Source of the DNA: Clostridia bacterium
GTDB lineage: Bacteria > Bacillota > Clostridia > Oscillospirales > CAG-272
Direction: 5' to 3'
DNA: 38,130 nt
Assembly (NCBI GenBank): GCA_017463765.1
Contig: JAFTON010000044.1
Coordinates: forward strand, 1 to 38,130
Below the pieces are notes generated by a model. The model was not told the DNA's origin and did not search any database. It was given only the letters and a program-made list of their open reading frames with translations. A program made the position numbers and the translations under genes. Numbering within the stretch: position 1 is the first letter of the stretch; each line of letters starts with the position of its first letter. Below, one piece after another: positions 17,416 through 25,513 of this stretch.

Positions 17416-19629
17416 TCAGTTCATAAATCCACGCCTTACCGAAAGAATCTTCGGCAGAGAGCGAAGTCTTGCAACAATAGAATCGTAATGCGACACGTTA
17501 CGGCAGCCCACCACAATATTTATAGCCATATCCCTGTCCTTACCGGGCTGGGTATTTATCTGAGAGATAGAAACCTTCATATCTGCAAGAGCCATTGAAA
17601 TAGCAGCAAGAACGCCGATTCCGTCCTCGGCAATAATCTGTATCATCGCCTCGTATACTGCGCCCTGAGAGCTTGATTCAACCTGCTCCCACTCGGCACG
17701 AACCCATCTGCCAAGATTTTCCTCGTTTCCACGTGAGGCAATTACGTTGGGACAGTCACCCTTGTGCACCGAAACACCGAAGCCACGGGTTACGAAACCG
17801 ACAATTCTGTCGCCGGGGAGAGGATTACAGCACTTCGCAAACTTAACCTGATAGCCCGAGTCACCGTCAATAATAACGCCACCCGAGTTGCGCATTCTCT
17901 TGGATACGTTGGTAAGCTTGACTCTTGCAAGCTCCTCCTCTGCAGTAAGTGGGCCCTCGTCAGCAGCCTTAAGCTTCTCGATCTCCTCTTTAATCTTGGG
18001 AAGAAATCTTGTAATCGAAAGTCCACCAAAGCCGATTGTATTATAGAAATCATCAGCATTATTTATGCTGACCTTCTTGGCAATCACGGTAACAATCTCG
18101 TCAATCTGTTCGTCGGTGATGGCCTTGTAGATACGCCTGCATTCACGTTCTACCTCTGCTCTGCCCACCTCGATGTTTTCAGCTCTCGATTCCTTTTTGA
18201 ACCACTGTCTGATCTTACTTCTTGCCTGACCGGTCTTAACGATCTTCAGCCAGTCACGGCTGGGGCCTTTTGAAGAAGCCGAGGTAATGATCTCGATAAT
18301 ATCACCGTTATTCGGTACTCTGTCAATCGGAACGATAACGCCGTTTATCTTAGCGCCTACCATTTTATTACCTACGGCAGAATGTATAGCATAGGCAAAG
18401 TCGATTGCAGTAGAACCGAGGGGAAGCGAGATTACGTCACCCTTAGGGGTAAAGACGAAGGTTTCGTCATGGAAAATGTCGGTTTTGAAGGAATGTATAA
18501 ACTCGTCGGGATCACGGGTGTTCTCATCCGACTCGAGAAGCTGGGATATCCAACGAAGCTTCTCATCAATATTCGCCTTTGACTTATCGCCCGACTTATA
18601 TTTCCAGTGGGCTGCGATACCGTATTCAGCTTCCTCATGCATCTGCACGGTACGGATCTGTACCTCGAATGGAATTCCACTGTGACCGATTACGGTGGTG
18701 TGAAGCGAACGGTAAAGGTTTGGCTTAGGAGTTGAAATGTAGTCCTTGAATCGACCGGGTATAGACTTAAACACCTCGTGAACGTAGCCGAGAGCAGTAT
18801 AACACTCAAGCTCGGTCTCAACGATAACGCGAAGGGCGTAGAAATCATAGATTTCATCAAAGGCTTTGTTCTGGCTGTACATCTTACGGTAAAGGCTGTA
18901 AACCGATTTTACTCTGCCCTCTATCCTGCAGCTTATATTGTTCTCTGCAAGCTTCTCGGCAATAAGAGCCTTAGCCTCTTTGATAAAGTCACCACTCCTG
19001 CCGAATTTTTTATCAATTTCCTCCTGCACCTCCTGATAACCAACGTTATCGAGATAGAAGAGCGAAAGGTTTTCAAGCTCCTGCTTGATACGCTGAATAC
19101 CGAGACGGTGAGCGAGAGGAGCGTAAATATACATTGTTTCAAGCGCAATAGCACGCTGACGGTCCTCCTTCTTTGCAGAAAGAGTACGCATGTTATGAAG
19201 TCTGTCACAAAGCTTGATAAAGATGACGCGAATATCCTTCGTCATAGCAAGAAGCATCTTACGGATATTCTCAATATGCGCCTCCTCCTTATCGGCAACC
19301 TGAACCTGAATAATCTTAGTCAGACCGTCGACGAGAAGCGCAACCTCCTTGCCAAACATCTTTGCAAGAGTCTCAAGATTTGTCTTATCTGCACAATCCT
19401 CAACCGTATCGTGAAGGAGGGCTGCGCATATGGAGTCTGTATCAAGACCCAGCTCGGCAACGATCCTTGCCACAGCAACCGGATGGCTGATGTAAGGCTC
19501 GCCACTAAGACGCATCTGTCCTTCATGAAGCTGGTCGGCATAATTATATGCCTCGGTGATTTTATTTATATCGAAATTTCTGTCACTGCTCTCAAGATAC
19601 TTAAGCAGCTCTTTCATACCTTCATACAT
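17416..19629 (-). CDS. relA: Bifunctional (p)ppGpp synthetase/hydrolase (RSH, RelA/SpoT)
   Basis: This long RSH protein makes and breaks the stringent-response alarmone (p)ppGpp. The 737 residues show, in order: an HD hydrolase domain with His49 in YISHP and HDTVED (73-78); the synthetase domain with VKSVYSLYRKM, YDFYALRVIV and GRFKDYISTPKPNLYRSLHT; a TGS domain (FVFTPKGDVISLPLGSTAIDFAYAIH); a zinc-finger/helical region with KCCNPLPGD and HKGDC; and a C-terminal ACT domain. Both catalytic halves look intact, and the RFKD form of the synthetase loop is typical of bifunctional enzymes. It sits 15 bases after recJ and 11 before dtd. An apt gene often lies between recJ and relA in Firmicutes but is absent here. 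Confidence 0.96.
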   Translation of the reverse strand: MYEGMKELLKYLESSDRNFDINKITEAYNYADQLHEGQMRLSGEPYISHPVAVARIVAELGLDTDSICAALLHDTVEDCADKTNLETLAKMFGKEVALLVDGLTKIIQVQVADKEEAHIENIRKMLLAMTKDIRVIFIKLCDRLHNMRTLSAKKEDRQRAIALETMYIYAPLAHRLGIQRIKQELENLSLFYLDNVGYQEVQEEIDKKFGRSGDFIKEAKALIAEKLAENNISCRIEGRVKSVYSLYRKMYSQNKAFDEIYDFYALRVIVETELECYTALGYVHEVFKSIPGRFKDYISTPKPNLYRSLHTTVIGHSGIPFEVQIRTVQMHEEAEYGIAAHWKYKSGDKSKANIDEKLRWISQLLESDENTRDPDEFIHSFKTDIFHDETFVFTPKGDVISLPLGSTAIDFAYAIHSAVGNKMVGAKINGVIVPIDRVPNNGDIIEIITSASSKGPSRDWLKIVKTGQARSKIRQWFKKESRAENIEVGRAEVERECRRIYKAITDEQIDEIVTVIAKKVSINNADDFYNTIGFGGLSITRFLPKIKEEIEKLKAADEGPLTAEEELARVKLTNVSKRMRNSGGVIIDGDSGYQVKFAKCCNPLPGDRIVGFVTRGFGVSVHKGDCPNVIASRGNEENLGRWVRAEWEQVESSSQGAVYEAMIQIIAEDGIGVLAAISMALADMKVSISQINTQPGKDRDMAINIVVGCRNVSHYDSIVARLRSLPKILSVRRGFMN

Positions 19630-19644
19630 AATAATTTCCCTGAA

Positions 19645-21840
19645 TTACCCCTTACGGATCAACTGAGAGCGCAAGTGGCGAAGAAGCGTGGATCTGTCCA
19701 GGCTCTTCTTTGTAGTAGAATAATAAATTTTGAATTTGTAGGTCTCATAACCAATCTCTTCGATGGAGAGAATATTAAGCTCCTTAAAGATCATTATCAT
19801 AAGCTTAAGCTTTATGTACCCGATATTCAAGCCGGGATCAGAGCTCTTGAGCCTTGAAATAATATCTCTGTGCTTAAGGGTGTCAACACCAGAGCGAACA
19901 AGACCCTGAATCATTCTGTACAGCGCTGCAAAATCCTCTCTGTCGGGAAGAATATTTTCCTCTGCAGTAAAGGGTGCACCTGCTTTGATCTCCTCGAAAC
20001 GAGCGATCTCGCTCTTATGCCTTTCCTTCTCGCTGACAGAGGGCTTAAGGTCACGGATAATAATCTGCGCAGTTTCCCTGCCACCCCACTCGTTAACGTC
20101 AAGATTGAAGAGCACGTCCACTTTATCACCGACGTAAATGCCGAGCGAGTCGGGAGAGTTGGAGAAATACATAGCCGACAGGGTGTATCTTCCGTTTCCG
20201 AGAGAAAGTCTGGTATGCTTGCCCTCGCTGATGCCGTTGATATCGTTAACAGTAACGCCACGAAGAACAAAGGCGGGAATAGGGTTTGAAACACCGAAGG
20301 GCTCAAGAAGCTGAATGCTCTTTGCGAGAGCAAGATTAACGTCGTTAAAATCAAGCTCGCAGTCAGCCTCGACCGTCTGTACCATATCGCTTTCAGTGAG
20401 ATTTTCTCTTGCATACTCATTGATAAGACGTCTGAAGTTGTCAAGCTCGCCACGTGTAACCGAAAGACCTGCAGCAAGCTCGTGACCAACGAACTTAACA
20501 AGATGCTCCGAACAGTAACAGAGCGCATCCACCAGGTTCATACCCTTGATGCTTCTGCCCGAGCCCTTACCTACGTCATCGGGAGATGGAGTAACCGATT
20601 CATTTCCCTCAAATGAAACGAGGATAGCAGGACGGGTGTACTTCTCTGTAATACGGGATGCAACGATACCGATAACACCGTGATGCCAATTATCTGCGTC
20701 AAGTACGATAACCGGATCCTTCTCGATATCATACTGCTCGATTTTCTTGTATGCCTCCTGCATAATCTTGTTTTCCTCTGCCTGACGCTCCTTGTTGGTA
20801 TGGCAGAGCTCCTCAGCGATCTCCTTTGCGCGTACTCTGTCGGTGGAGAGGAAAAGCTCTACTGCCATAGAGGCAGTTTTGATACGTCCGGCAGCATTGA
20901 TTCTCGGCGCGATAGTATAGCCGATATAGCCTGAGGTAATCTTAACCTTTTTCTTACGTTGCATAGCACGCTGGGCATCATTCTTTGCAGAGGCAGCCTC
21001 GATAAGTGCTGCAAGACCGATTCTCTCGGTGTTCTCTATCATTGATAAACCGTAACGAACGATGATACGGTTCTCCTCCTTGATAGGCATAACGTCGGCA
21101 ATAGTGCCGATTGCAACCAGGTCGGCATAGAGCGAGAAAATACGCTTCGCAGCCTCGATACGACTTCTGCCGATAACCTTCTCCTCATAGGCGCAGATAA
21201 GCTTGAACACCACGCCCACTCCGGCAAGCTCCTTAAAGGGATACTCGCAATCGGGACGGTGAGGATTGATTACTGCAAGCGCATCGGGAAGATCAGATCG
21301 ACACTCATGGTGGTCGGTTACAATGAAGTCCACGCCGATGCTCCTGGCATACTCAACCTCCTCAACGGCTGTTGTACCTGTGTCAACGGTGATGATAAGC
21401 TTAGTGCCGTTCTCCTTGATGGCATCAATTGCCTGGGTGGAAACGCCATAGCCCTCGCCTGCTCTGTTGGGGATATAATAGTCCACCTTAGCACCAAGCG
21501 ATTTGAGATAAAGATAGAGCGTGCAGACAGAGGTTACTCCATCCACGTCATAGTCACCGTACACCGTTATACGGTCACCACGCTCAATTGCTGCCCTGAG
21601 GCCGTCGATGCCCTTGTCAATATCCTTCATCTTGAAGGGGTTCATGAGCATCTCGCTTTCCATATAGATGAAAGCCTTCGCGCCGGCTACGTCTGTGTAG
21701 TCGCGATTGTAAAGAAGCTTGGCGACAATCGGATTAATCCCGAGAGCTGATGCAATTTCAGCGACCCTCGATAAATATTCCGGTGTGTCGTTTGATTTAA
21801 TTAACCAGTTCTTCTCCTTTTTTTCGTTGTTTTTAAGCAT
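19645..21840 (-). CDS. recJ: Single-stranded-DNA-specific exonuclease RecJ
   Basis: RecJ degrades single-stranded DNA 5' to 3' in recombination and mismatch or base-excision repair. The 731-residue protein has DHH-family motifs: YGDYDVDGVTS (Asp96, Asp98, Asp100), TVDTG (Asp153) and VTDHHE (Asp176, His177, His178). The DHHA1 part holds GRSIKGMNLVDAL and VKFVGHELAAGL, then an OB fold. The C-terminal 120 residues or so form the extra domain often seen in Firmicutes. The ATG at 21840 has no clear ribosome-binding site; CTTGG and then a GGGG-GAAA-CCCC hairpin stand upstream. The annotated start may therefore be poor or use a different signal. It begins the recJ-relA-dtd-hemZ set. Confidence 0.95.
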   Translation of the reverse strand: MLKNNEKKEKNWLIKSNDTPEYLSRVAEIASALGINPIVAKLLYNRDYTDVAGAKAFIYMESEMLMNPFKMKDIDKGIDGLRAAIERGDRITVYGDYDVDGVTSVCTLYLYLKSLGAKVDYYIPNRAGEGYGVSTQAIDAIKENGTKLIITVDTGTTAVEEVEYARSIGVDFIVTDHHECRSDLPDALAVINPHRPDCEYPFKELAGVGVVFKLICAYEEKVIGRSRIEAAKRIFSLYADLVAIGTIADVMPIKEENRIIVRYGLSMIENTERIGLAALIEAASAKNDAQRAMQRKKKVKITSGYIGYTIAPRINAAGRIKTASMAVELFLSTDRVRAKEIAEELCHTNKERQAEENKIMQEAYKKIEQYDIEKDPVIVLDADNWHHGVIGIVASRITEKYTRPAILVSFEGNESVTPSPDDVGKGSGRSIKGMNLVDALCYCSEHLVKFVGHELAAGLSVTRGELDNFRRLINEYARENLTESDMVQTVEADCELDFNDVNLALAKSIQLLEPFGVSNPIPAFVLRGVTVNDINGISEGKHTRLSLGNGRYTLSAMYFSNSPDSLGIYVGDKVDVLFNLDVNEWGGRETAQIIIRDLKPSVSEKERHKSEIARFEEIKAGAPFTAEENILPDREDFAALYRMIQGLVRSGVDTLKHRDIISRLKSSDPGLNIGYIKLKLMIMIFKELNILSIEEIGYETYKFKIYYSTTKKSLDRSTLLRHLRSQLIRKG

Positions 21841-22009
21841 TATTATAAAACCAAGTGGGGTTTCCCCCGCCTTTCATTTAATATGCAAAAGAAGCTTGGA
21901 CCGACGGCACATGCCGTCATTTCTCTCCAAGGGGAGGACAGTCTGAGTTTCACCTGCCATAAATTGATGGAAATCAGAATTCAGGGTTAAATTTAAATGT
22001 GTCAAAGAG
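21841..22009. repeat. Hairpin-rich element, candidate short interspersed repeat
   Basis: This gap between recJ and the COG2509 gene has nested inverted repeats. CTTGGA (21895-21900) pairs with TCCAAG (21926-21931), enclosing GACGGCA-CA-TGCCGTC (21903-21918). A separate GGGG-TTT-CCCC hairpin lies at 21857-21867. The pattern resembles the short palindromic interspersed repeats common in gut Clostridia genomes. Only one copy is in the window, so repeat status is inference. It may also serve as transcript end for the COG2509 gene, although I see no strong T-run after the stems. Confidence 0.45.
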
Positions 22010-23626
22010 TTATGGTTTAAAGCTTTTCATTAATGCGAGGGCTGTTCTGACGCCGTCAATGGCAGCGCTGGTAATTCCTCCTGCATATCCGGCGCCCTCG
22101 CCGGCAGGATAAAGATTAGAGTAACCTACGGCGAGTCTGCTATCGCCATCACGAAGTATACGGATCGGCGCACTGGTCCTGGTTTCTGCACCGGTGAGAA
22201 CTGCATCCTCACATGCAAAGCCCTTGATCTTTTTATCAAAATCAAGAAGCGCATTTCTGATGCCGTTACATACAAAATCTGGTAAATAGCTGTCGGGTCT
22301 TGCGATTTTTACATTATTCCCTGACATATAGCTCGGCAGAATGCGTTTTGGCTCTGTTTTACAAGCTCCACTCATAAAATCGCCAACGGTAATAATCGGT
22401 GCTGAATATCCTTCACCACCCGACGCAAACGCAGCGCGCTCAATCCTCCTCTGGAAATCAATCGCACCCATAGGCGTGCCACCGTAGTCCTCGCGAAAGA
22501 CGCTGGTAACTACAGCGCTGTTTGAATTTTTCTCGGAACGGCTGTTATAGCTCATTCCGTTAACCACTACTCCACCCTGCTCGCTGGCAGCAGCAACAAC
22601 AACGCCACCGGGACACATACAGAAGGTGTAGGTTCCACGCTCCTTGGTATTATGAGAGAGCGAGTATTCTGCATGTCCGAGAGCTGAACTTTCTGTTGCC
22701 TCGCCATACATTGCATAATCAATATCAGAGGCTAAATGCTCAATTCGCATTCCTACCGAGAAGGACTTGGCCTCTATGGAAAAATCACCCTTGATCATAT
22801 TTTCGTAGGTATCTCTGGCACTGTGTCCGATAGCAAGAATCAGTGCGCCACAGGCTATCTCACCACGGCTTGTCAAAGCACCACAAACAATGCCACCTTT
22901 AACAATCGGCTTGATATATTTCGTATGATAAAGCAGCTTGCCACCAAGCTCGGTAATGCGTGAGAGCATACGCTCCACCACACCTGAAAGAATATCTGTG
23001 CCTACGTGAGGCTTGGCAATATACCTTATCTCCTCGGGTGCGCCAAACTCTATAAATCTGTCAAGCACGTAGCTTGTATAAGGATCGTTTATTCTGGTGA
23101 TCAGCTTACCGTCAGAGAAGGTTCCAGCACCTCCTGCGCCAAATTGGATATTGGTATCGGTATCGAGAATATGCTCGCTGTTAAGTCGGTCAACGGCAGC
23201 CTGACGCTCTTTGACAGAGCCACCACGCTCAAGAACAATAGGTCGAAATCCGTTTTCGGCAAGCATAAGTGCAGCAAAAAGACCACAGGGGCCTGACCCG
23301 ACCACAACGGGTGGTGCGCTGAGTCTATTATCACCAAGCACAGCTTTGGGCATCAGAACCGGCTCCTGAACCGAGATGCCAAGCTTCCTTTGTCTCTCGG
23401 GAGAAATATTCGGGAAGCTGCCTGTAACGGCAATTGAGTAAACGAAGAATATCTCGGGCTTACGTCTTGCATCTACACTGCGACGAAAAACCGAATAATC
23501 CTCGGCACGTGATGCCAATCCTGCACGTCTCAATATACCCTCTGCAACCGAAAACGCCTCTGTAACAGAGGCGTTAACAGAAAGCTTGATATTGTTTATC
23601 AGTAGGAATCTTTTACTAAAATCCAT
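22010..23626 (-). CDS. FAD-dependent dehydrogenase, COG2509 family
   Basis: A 538-residue flavoprotein of the uncharacterised COG2509 group. After an N-terminal domain of about 100 residues (NNIKLSVNA, an RRSVDARRKPEI segment) comes the Rossmann FAD motif VVGSGPCGLFAALMLAENG (about 107-125), then LERGG and the group's FGAGGAGTFSDGKL. A second conserved part is LGHAEYSLS to CMCPGGVVVAA. The end, YPAGEGAGYAGGITSAAIDG, is the FAD-closing motif. The substrate is unknown in the family. It begins ten bases after the small membrane-protein gene, with GGAGCAGG as ribosome-binding site, so it is probably on the cdaA transcript. Confidence 0.9.
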   Translation of the reverse strand: MDFSKRFLLINNIKLSVNASVTEAFSVAEGILRRAGLASRAEDYSVFRRSVDARRKPEIFFVYSIAVTGSFPNISPERQRKLGISVQEPVLMPKAVLGDNRLSAPPVVVGSGPCGLFAALMLAENGFRPIVLERGGSVKERQAAVDRLNSEHILDTDTNIQFGAGGAGTFSDGKLITRINDPYTSYVLDRFIEFGAPEEIRYIAKPHVGTDILSGVVERMLSRITELGGKLLYHTKYIKPIVKGGIVCGALTSRGEIACGALILAIGHSARDTYENMIKGDFSIEAKSFSVGMRIEHLASDIDYAMYGEATESSALGHAEYSLSHNTKERGTYTFCMCPGGVVVAAASEQGGVVVNGMSYNSRSEKNSNSAVVTSVFREDYGGTPMGAIDFQRRIERAAFASGGEGYSAPIITVGDFMSGACKTEPKRILPSYMSGNNVKIARPDSYLPDFVCNGIRNALLDFDKKIKGFACEDAVLTGAETRTSAPIRILRDGDSRLAVGYSNLYPAGEGAGYAGGITSAAIDGVRTALALMKSFKP

Positions 23627-23636
23627 ACCTGCTCCA

Positions 23637-23777
23637 TTAACCGAAAACTGACGAAAAGATTGAAAGCCCGTCGTTCTGAATAAGCTTAACGGCGAACCAG
23701 AAAACTATCGCAAGGATCAGGCAGCCAATACCGAGAAAAATCCTCCTCGAAGTGCCACTGAACAATTTCTTTTTCAT
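23637..23777 (-). CDS. Small single-pass membrane protein (46 residues), unknown function
   Basis: This short reading frame starts at ATG 23777 and stops at TAA 23639-23637. GAGG stands five bases before the ATG, a good ribosome-binding site. It has a basic start (MKKKLFSGTSRR), one hydrophobic helix (IFLGIGCLILAIVFWFAV, about residues 13-30) and a short polar/hydrophobic tail ending SVFG. The positive start predicts an N-in, C-out topology. It lies 15 bases after cdaA and ten before the COG2509 gene, in the place where most Firmicutes have the long CdaR regulator gene. It has no YbbR repeats, so it is not an intact CdaR. I do not recognise the family. It could be a small membrane partner of CdaA or an unrelated protein. 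Confidence 0.65.
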   Translation of the reverse strand: MKKKLFSGTSRRIFLGIGCLILAIVFWFAVKLIQNDGLSIFSSVFG

Positions 23778-23792
23778 ATAAACCTCAAAATA

Positions 23793-24656
23793 TCAGTTGT
23801 TATCGTGTAAATACTTGTCGCTGATAAGCTCTTTAGCAAGGAACTTACGGAGCGAATCCTCTGTAAAATCACGTTTAAGCTCACTTTCCTTAGCAACAGA
23901 AATTACTCCCGTCTCCTCGGAAACTATAATAATTACAGCATCGCTGACCTCGCTGAGACCGATTGCAGCGCGATGTCTTGTACCAAGCTCGTTATGAACC
24001 TGAGTATGCTTCGGCAAGGGGAGAATACAGGCTGCAGCCTTGATTCTGTTACCCTCAATAATCACTGCACCGTCGTGCAGAGGGGCTTTGTTGTAGAACA
24101 GATTACGAAGCAGATAATCCGACACGTCGGCGTTAATAGTAATACCACTGTTGATTACGTCATCGTCAAGCTGGGTTGTACGGCAGATTACGATAAGCGC
24201 ACCCGTCTTTTCTGCAGACATAACGTGGACAGCCTTACAGATGTTGTCAATAGCCTTATACTGCAGCTGCTTTCTGTGGGCTGTGTCGCCGATTGTACGA
24301 ATGCTCTTAAGAGAGCCCGAACCGATGGACTCAAGCAAATCGCGTATTTCGGTATGGAATATGATTATGAACACAAGCGCACCGTTTTCAAAAATACCCG
24401 ACAGCAGCACCCTTACACCCGAAAGATTAAGAATTTCGGGATCTGCAATAACATAGAGAACAACCGAGATAAGTATTCCGATTAAAAGCGTACCTGCCTT
24501 ACGGCTGCTGAAAAACCTGAAAACAAAATAAAACAGGACTGCAAGGATAATAATATCCACAAGGTCGGTCCAATGGAAATTAATAAATATATTTTTAACG
24601 TTGTCAGCGAAGGCAGTTAAGCCGTCGTTAACCCTCGTTGAAAGCATTGTGCACAT
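23793..24656 (-). CDS. cdaA: Diadenylate cyclase CdaA
   Basis: CdaA makes the second messenger c-di-AMP from two ATP. With ATG 24656 the protein has 287 residues: three membrane helices (about 32-50, 54-72 and 80-100), a linker and the DAC domain with the DGA motif (195-197) and RHR motif (227-229). GALIVICRTT and VISVAKES are also family marks. GGAG stands seven bases before this ATG; an earlier in-frame codon at 24701 would overlap the -10 box and add 15 atypical residues. In most Firmicutes cdaR and glmM follow; neither is here. c-di-AMP controls potassium and osmolyte balance and wall homeostasis. Confidence 0.95.
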   Translation of the reverse strand: MCTMLSTRVNDGLTAFADNVKNIFINFHWTDLVDIIILAVLFYFVFRFFSSRKAGTLLIGILISVVLYVIADPEILNLSGVRVLLSGIFENGALVFIIIFHTEIRDLLESIGSGSLKSIRTIGDTAHRKQLQYKAIDNICKAVHVMSAEKTGALIVICRTTQLDDDVINSGITINADVSDYLLRNLFYNKAPLHDGAVIIEGNRIKAAACILPLPKHTQVHNELGTRHRAAIGLSEVSDAVIIIVSEETGVISVAKESELKRDFTEDSLRKFLAKELISDKYLHDNN

Positions 24657-24689
24657 CACAGAACTCCATTCCTCATAATATTTCATTTT

Positions 24690-24718
24690 ATTATAACACA
24701 CACAAATACAAAAATCAA
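24690..24718 (-). promoter_or_regulatory. Sigma-A type promoter of cdaA
   Basis: On the minus strand TTGATT (24718-24713) and TATAAT (24695-24690) are 17 bases apart. The start point should be near 24683, leaving a leader of about 27 bases before ATG 24656. It is back-to-back with the Crp/Fnr gene promoter, with the -35 boxes about 75 bases apart. Confidence 0.8.
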
Positions 24719-24793
24719 TAGATTTGCACGAATATTTTAATTAATTTATTTATTTAAGATTTGATATGAAAACCGTTTTTCGTTTGCTTTCTA

Positions 24794-24822
24794 TTGACAT
24801 TGTGATAAAGTTGTGTTATAAT
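24794..24822 (+). promoter_or_regulatory. Sigma-A type promoter of the Crp/Fnr-ABC operon
   Basis: TTGACA (24794-24799) and TATAAT (24817-24822) are perfect boxes with a 17-base spacer. The predicted start point falls near 24829, inside the palindrome that begins one base after the -10 box. Unregulated, this would be a strong promoter, so the overlap suggests repression. Confidence 0.85.
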
Positions 24823-24840
24823 GTGTATCAAATGATACAC
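24823..24840 (+). promoter_or_regulatory. Perfect 18-base palindrome, likely operator
   Basis: GTGTATCA-AA-TGATACAC is an exact inverted repeat directly downstream of the -10 box and across the start site of the Crp/Fnr-type regulator gene. Seen as GTATC-N4-GATAC it has the half-site spacing of Crp/Fnr-family boxes. I infer autorepression by the encoded regulator. The palindrome could also form a small hairpin at the 5' end of the RNA. Confidence 0.65.
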
Positions 24841-24853
24841 TTTTGAGGTTTAT

Positions 24854-25513
24854 ATGGAAACAACTGAAATACTTCGAGAGAGCTTTCTTTTCTCGGAAAT
24901 AGCAAACAATACTCTCCTGAAAATTTTAAATGATTTTCCCCCGAAGGTTATTAGCTTCAAGCGTGGCGAATTGGTTTATTCTTCCTTTGGAGATGCTATG
25001 GTCGGCTTTATTTTGTCAGGCAGATGTGAGATACGTCTCGACCGTAAGAACAATAAAACCGTACTCAACGTTCTTGGTGAAAAAGACTCCTTTGGAATAC
25101 TCTCTGTGTATTCTGCCGAGGAATATCCTACGAAGATTTACGCTACCAAGAACAGCCGGGTCTTATTCTTTACTGCCGATCAAATACACGCAATTGCAAA
25201 CAGTAGTTCACAAATTTCGTCAAATATCATTAAATTCCTGGCAAACAGAATTTCATTCCTTAACCGAAAAATTGCAACCTTCTCTGCCACTACCGTTGAG
25301 GAACGGCTTGCAGCCTTCCTGCTTACAGAGAGAAAAAAACACTCCTCAGATCAATTTCCGTTCAATGCCCAGAAAACCTCGGAGGAAATCAATGCAGGAC
25401 GTGCCTCGGTTTATCGGGCAATCGCTTCGCTTGAAGCTGAAGGTCTCTTTTCTTTAGTTGATAAAAAAATTTATATAAATGACCCTTTGGGTCTCGAAAG
25501 GATTACAAAATGA
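24854..25513 (+). CDS. Crp/Fnr family transcriptional regulator
   Basis: A 219-residue regulator with an N-terminal cyclic-nucleotide-binding-type beta roll (about 20-125: FKRGELVYSSFG, VGFILSGRCEIRL, LNVLGEKDSFGILS), a long dimer helix (about 125-155) and a C-terminal winged helix (TSEEINAGRASVYRAIASLEAEGLF, about 176-200). No cysteine cluster for an FeS centre is seen near the N-terminus, and cAMP-pocket residues are not evident, so the ligand may be heme, a small metabolite or none. GAGG stands five bases before the ATG. Its stop overlaps the start of the transporter lipoprotein by four bases, so regulator and importer are made together. It probably controls its own operon through the adjacent palindrome. 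Confidence 0.88.
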   Translation: METTEILRESFLFSEIANNTLLKILNDFPPKVISFKRGELVYSSFGDAMVGFILSGRCEIRLDRKNNKTVLNVLGEKDSFGILSVYSAEEYPTKIYATKNSRVLFFTADQIHAIANSSSQISSNIIKFLANRISFLNRKIATFSATTVEERLAAFLLTERKKHSSDQFPFNAQKTSEEINAGRASVYRAIASLEAEGLFSLVDKKIYINDPLGLERITK

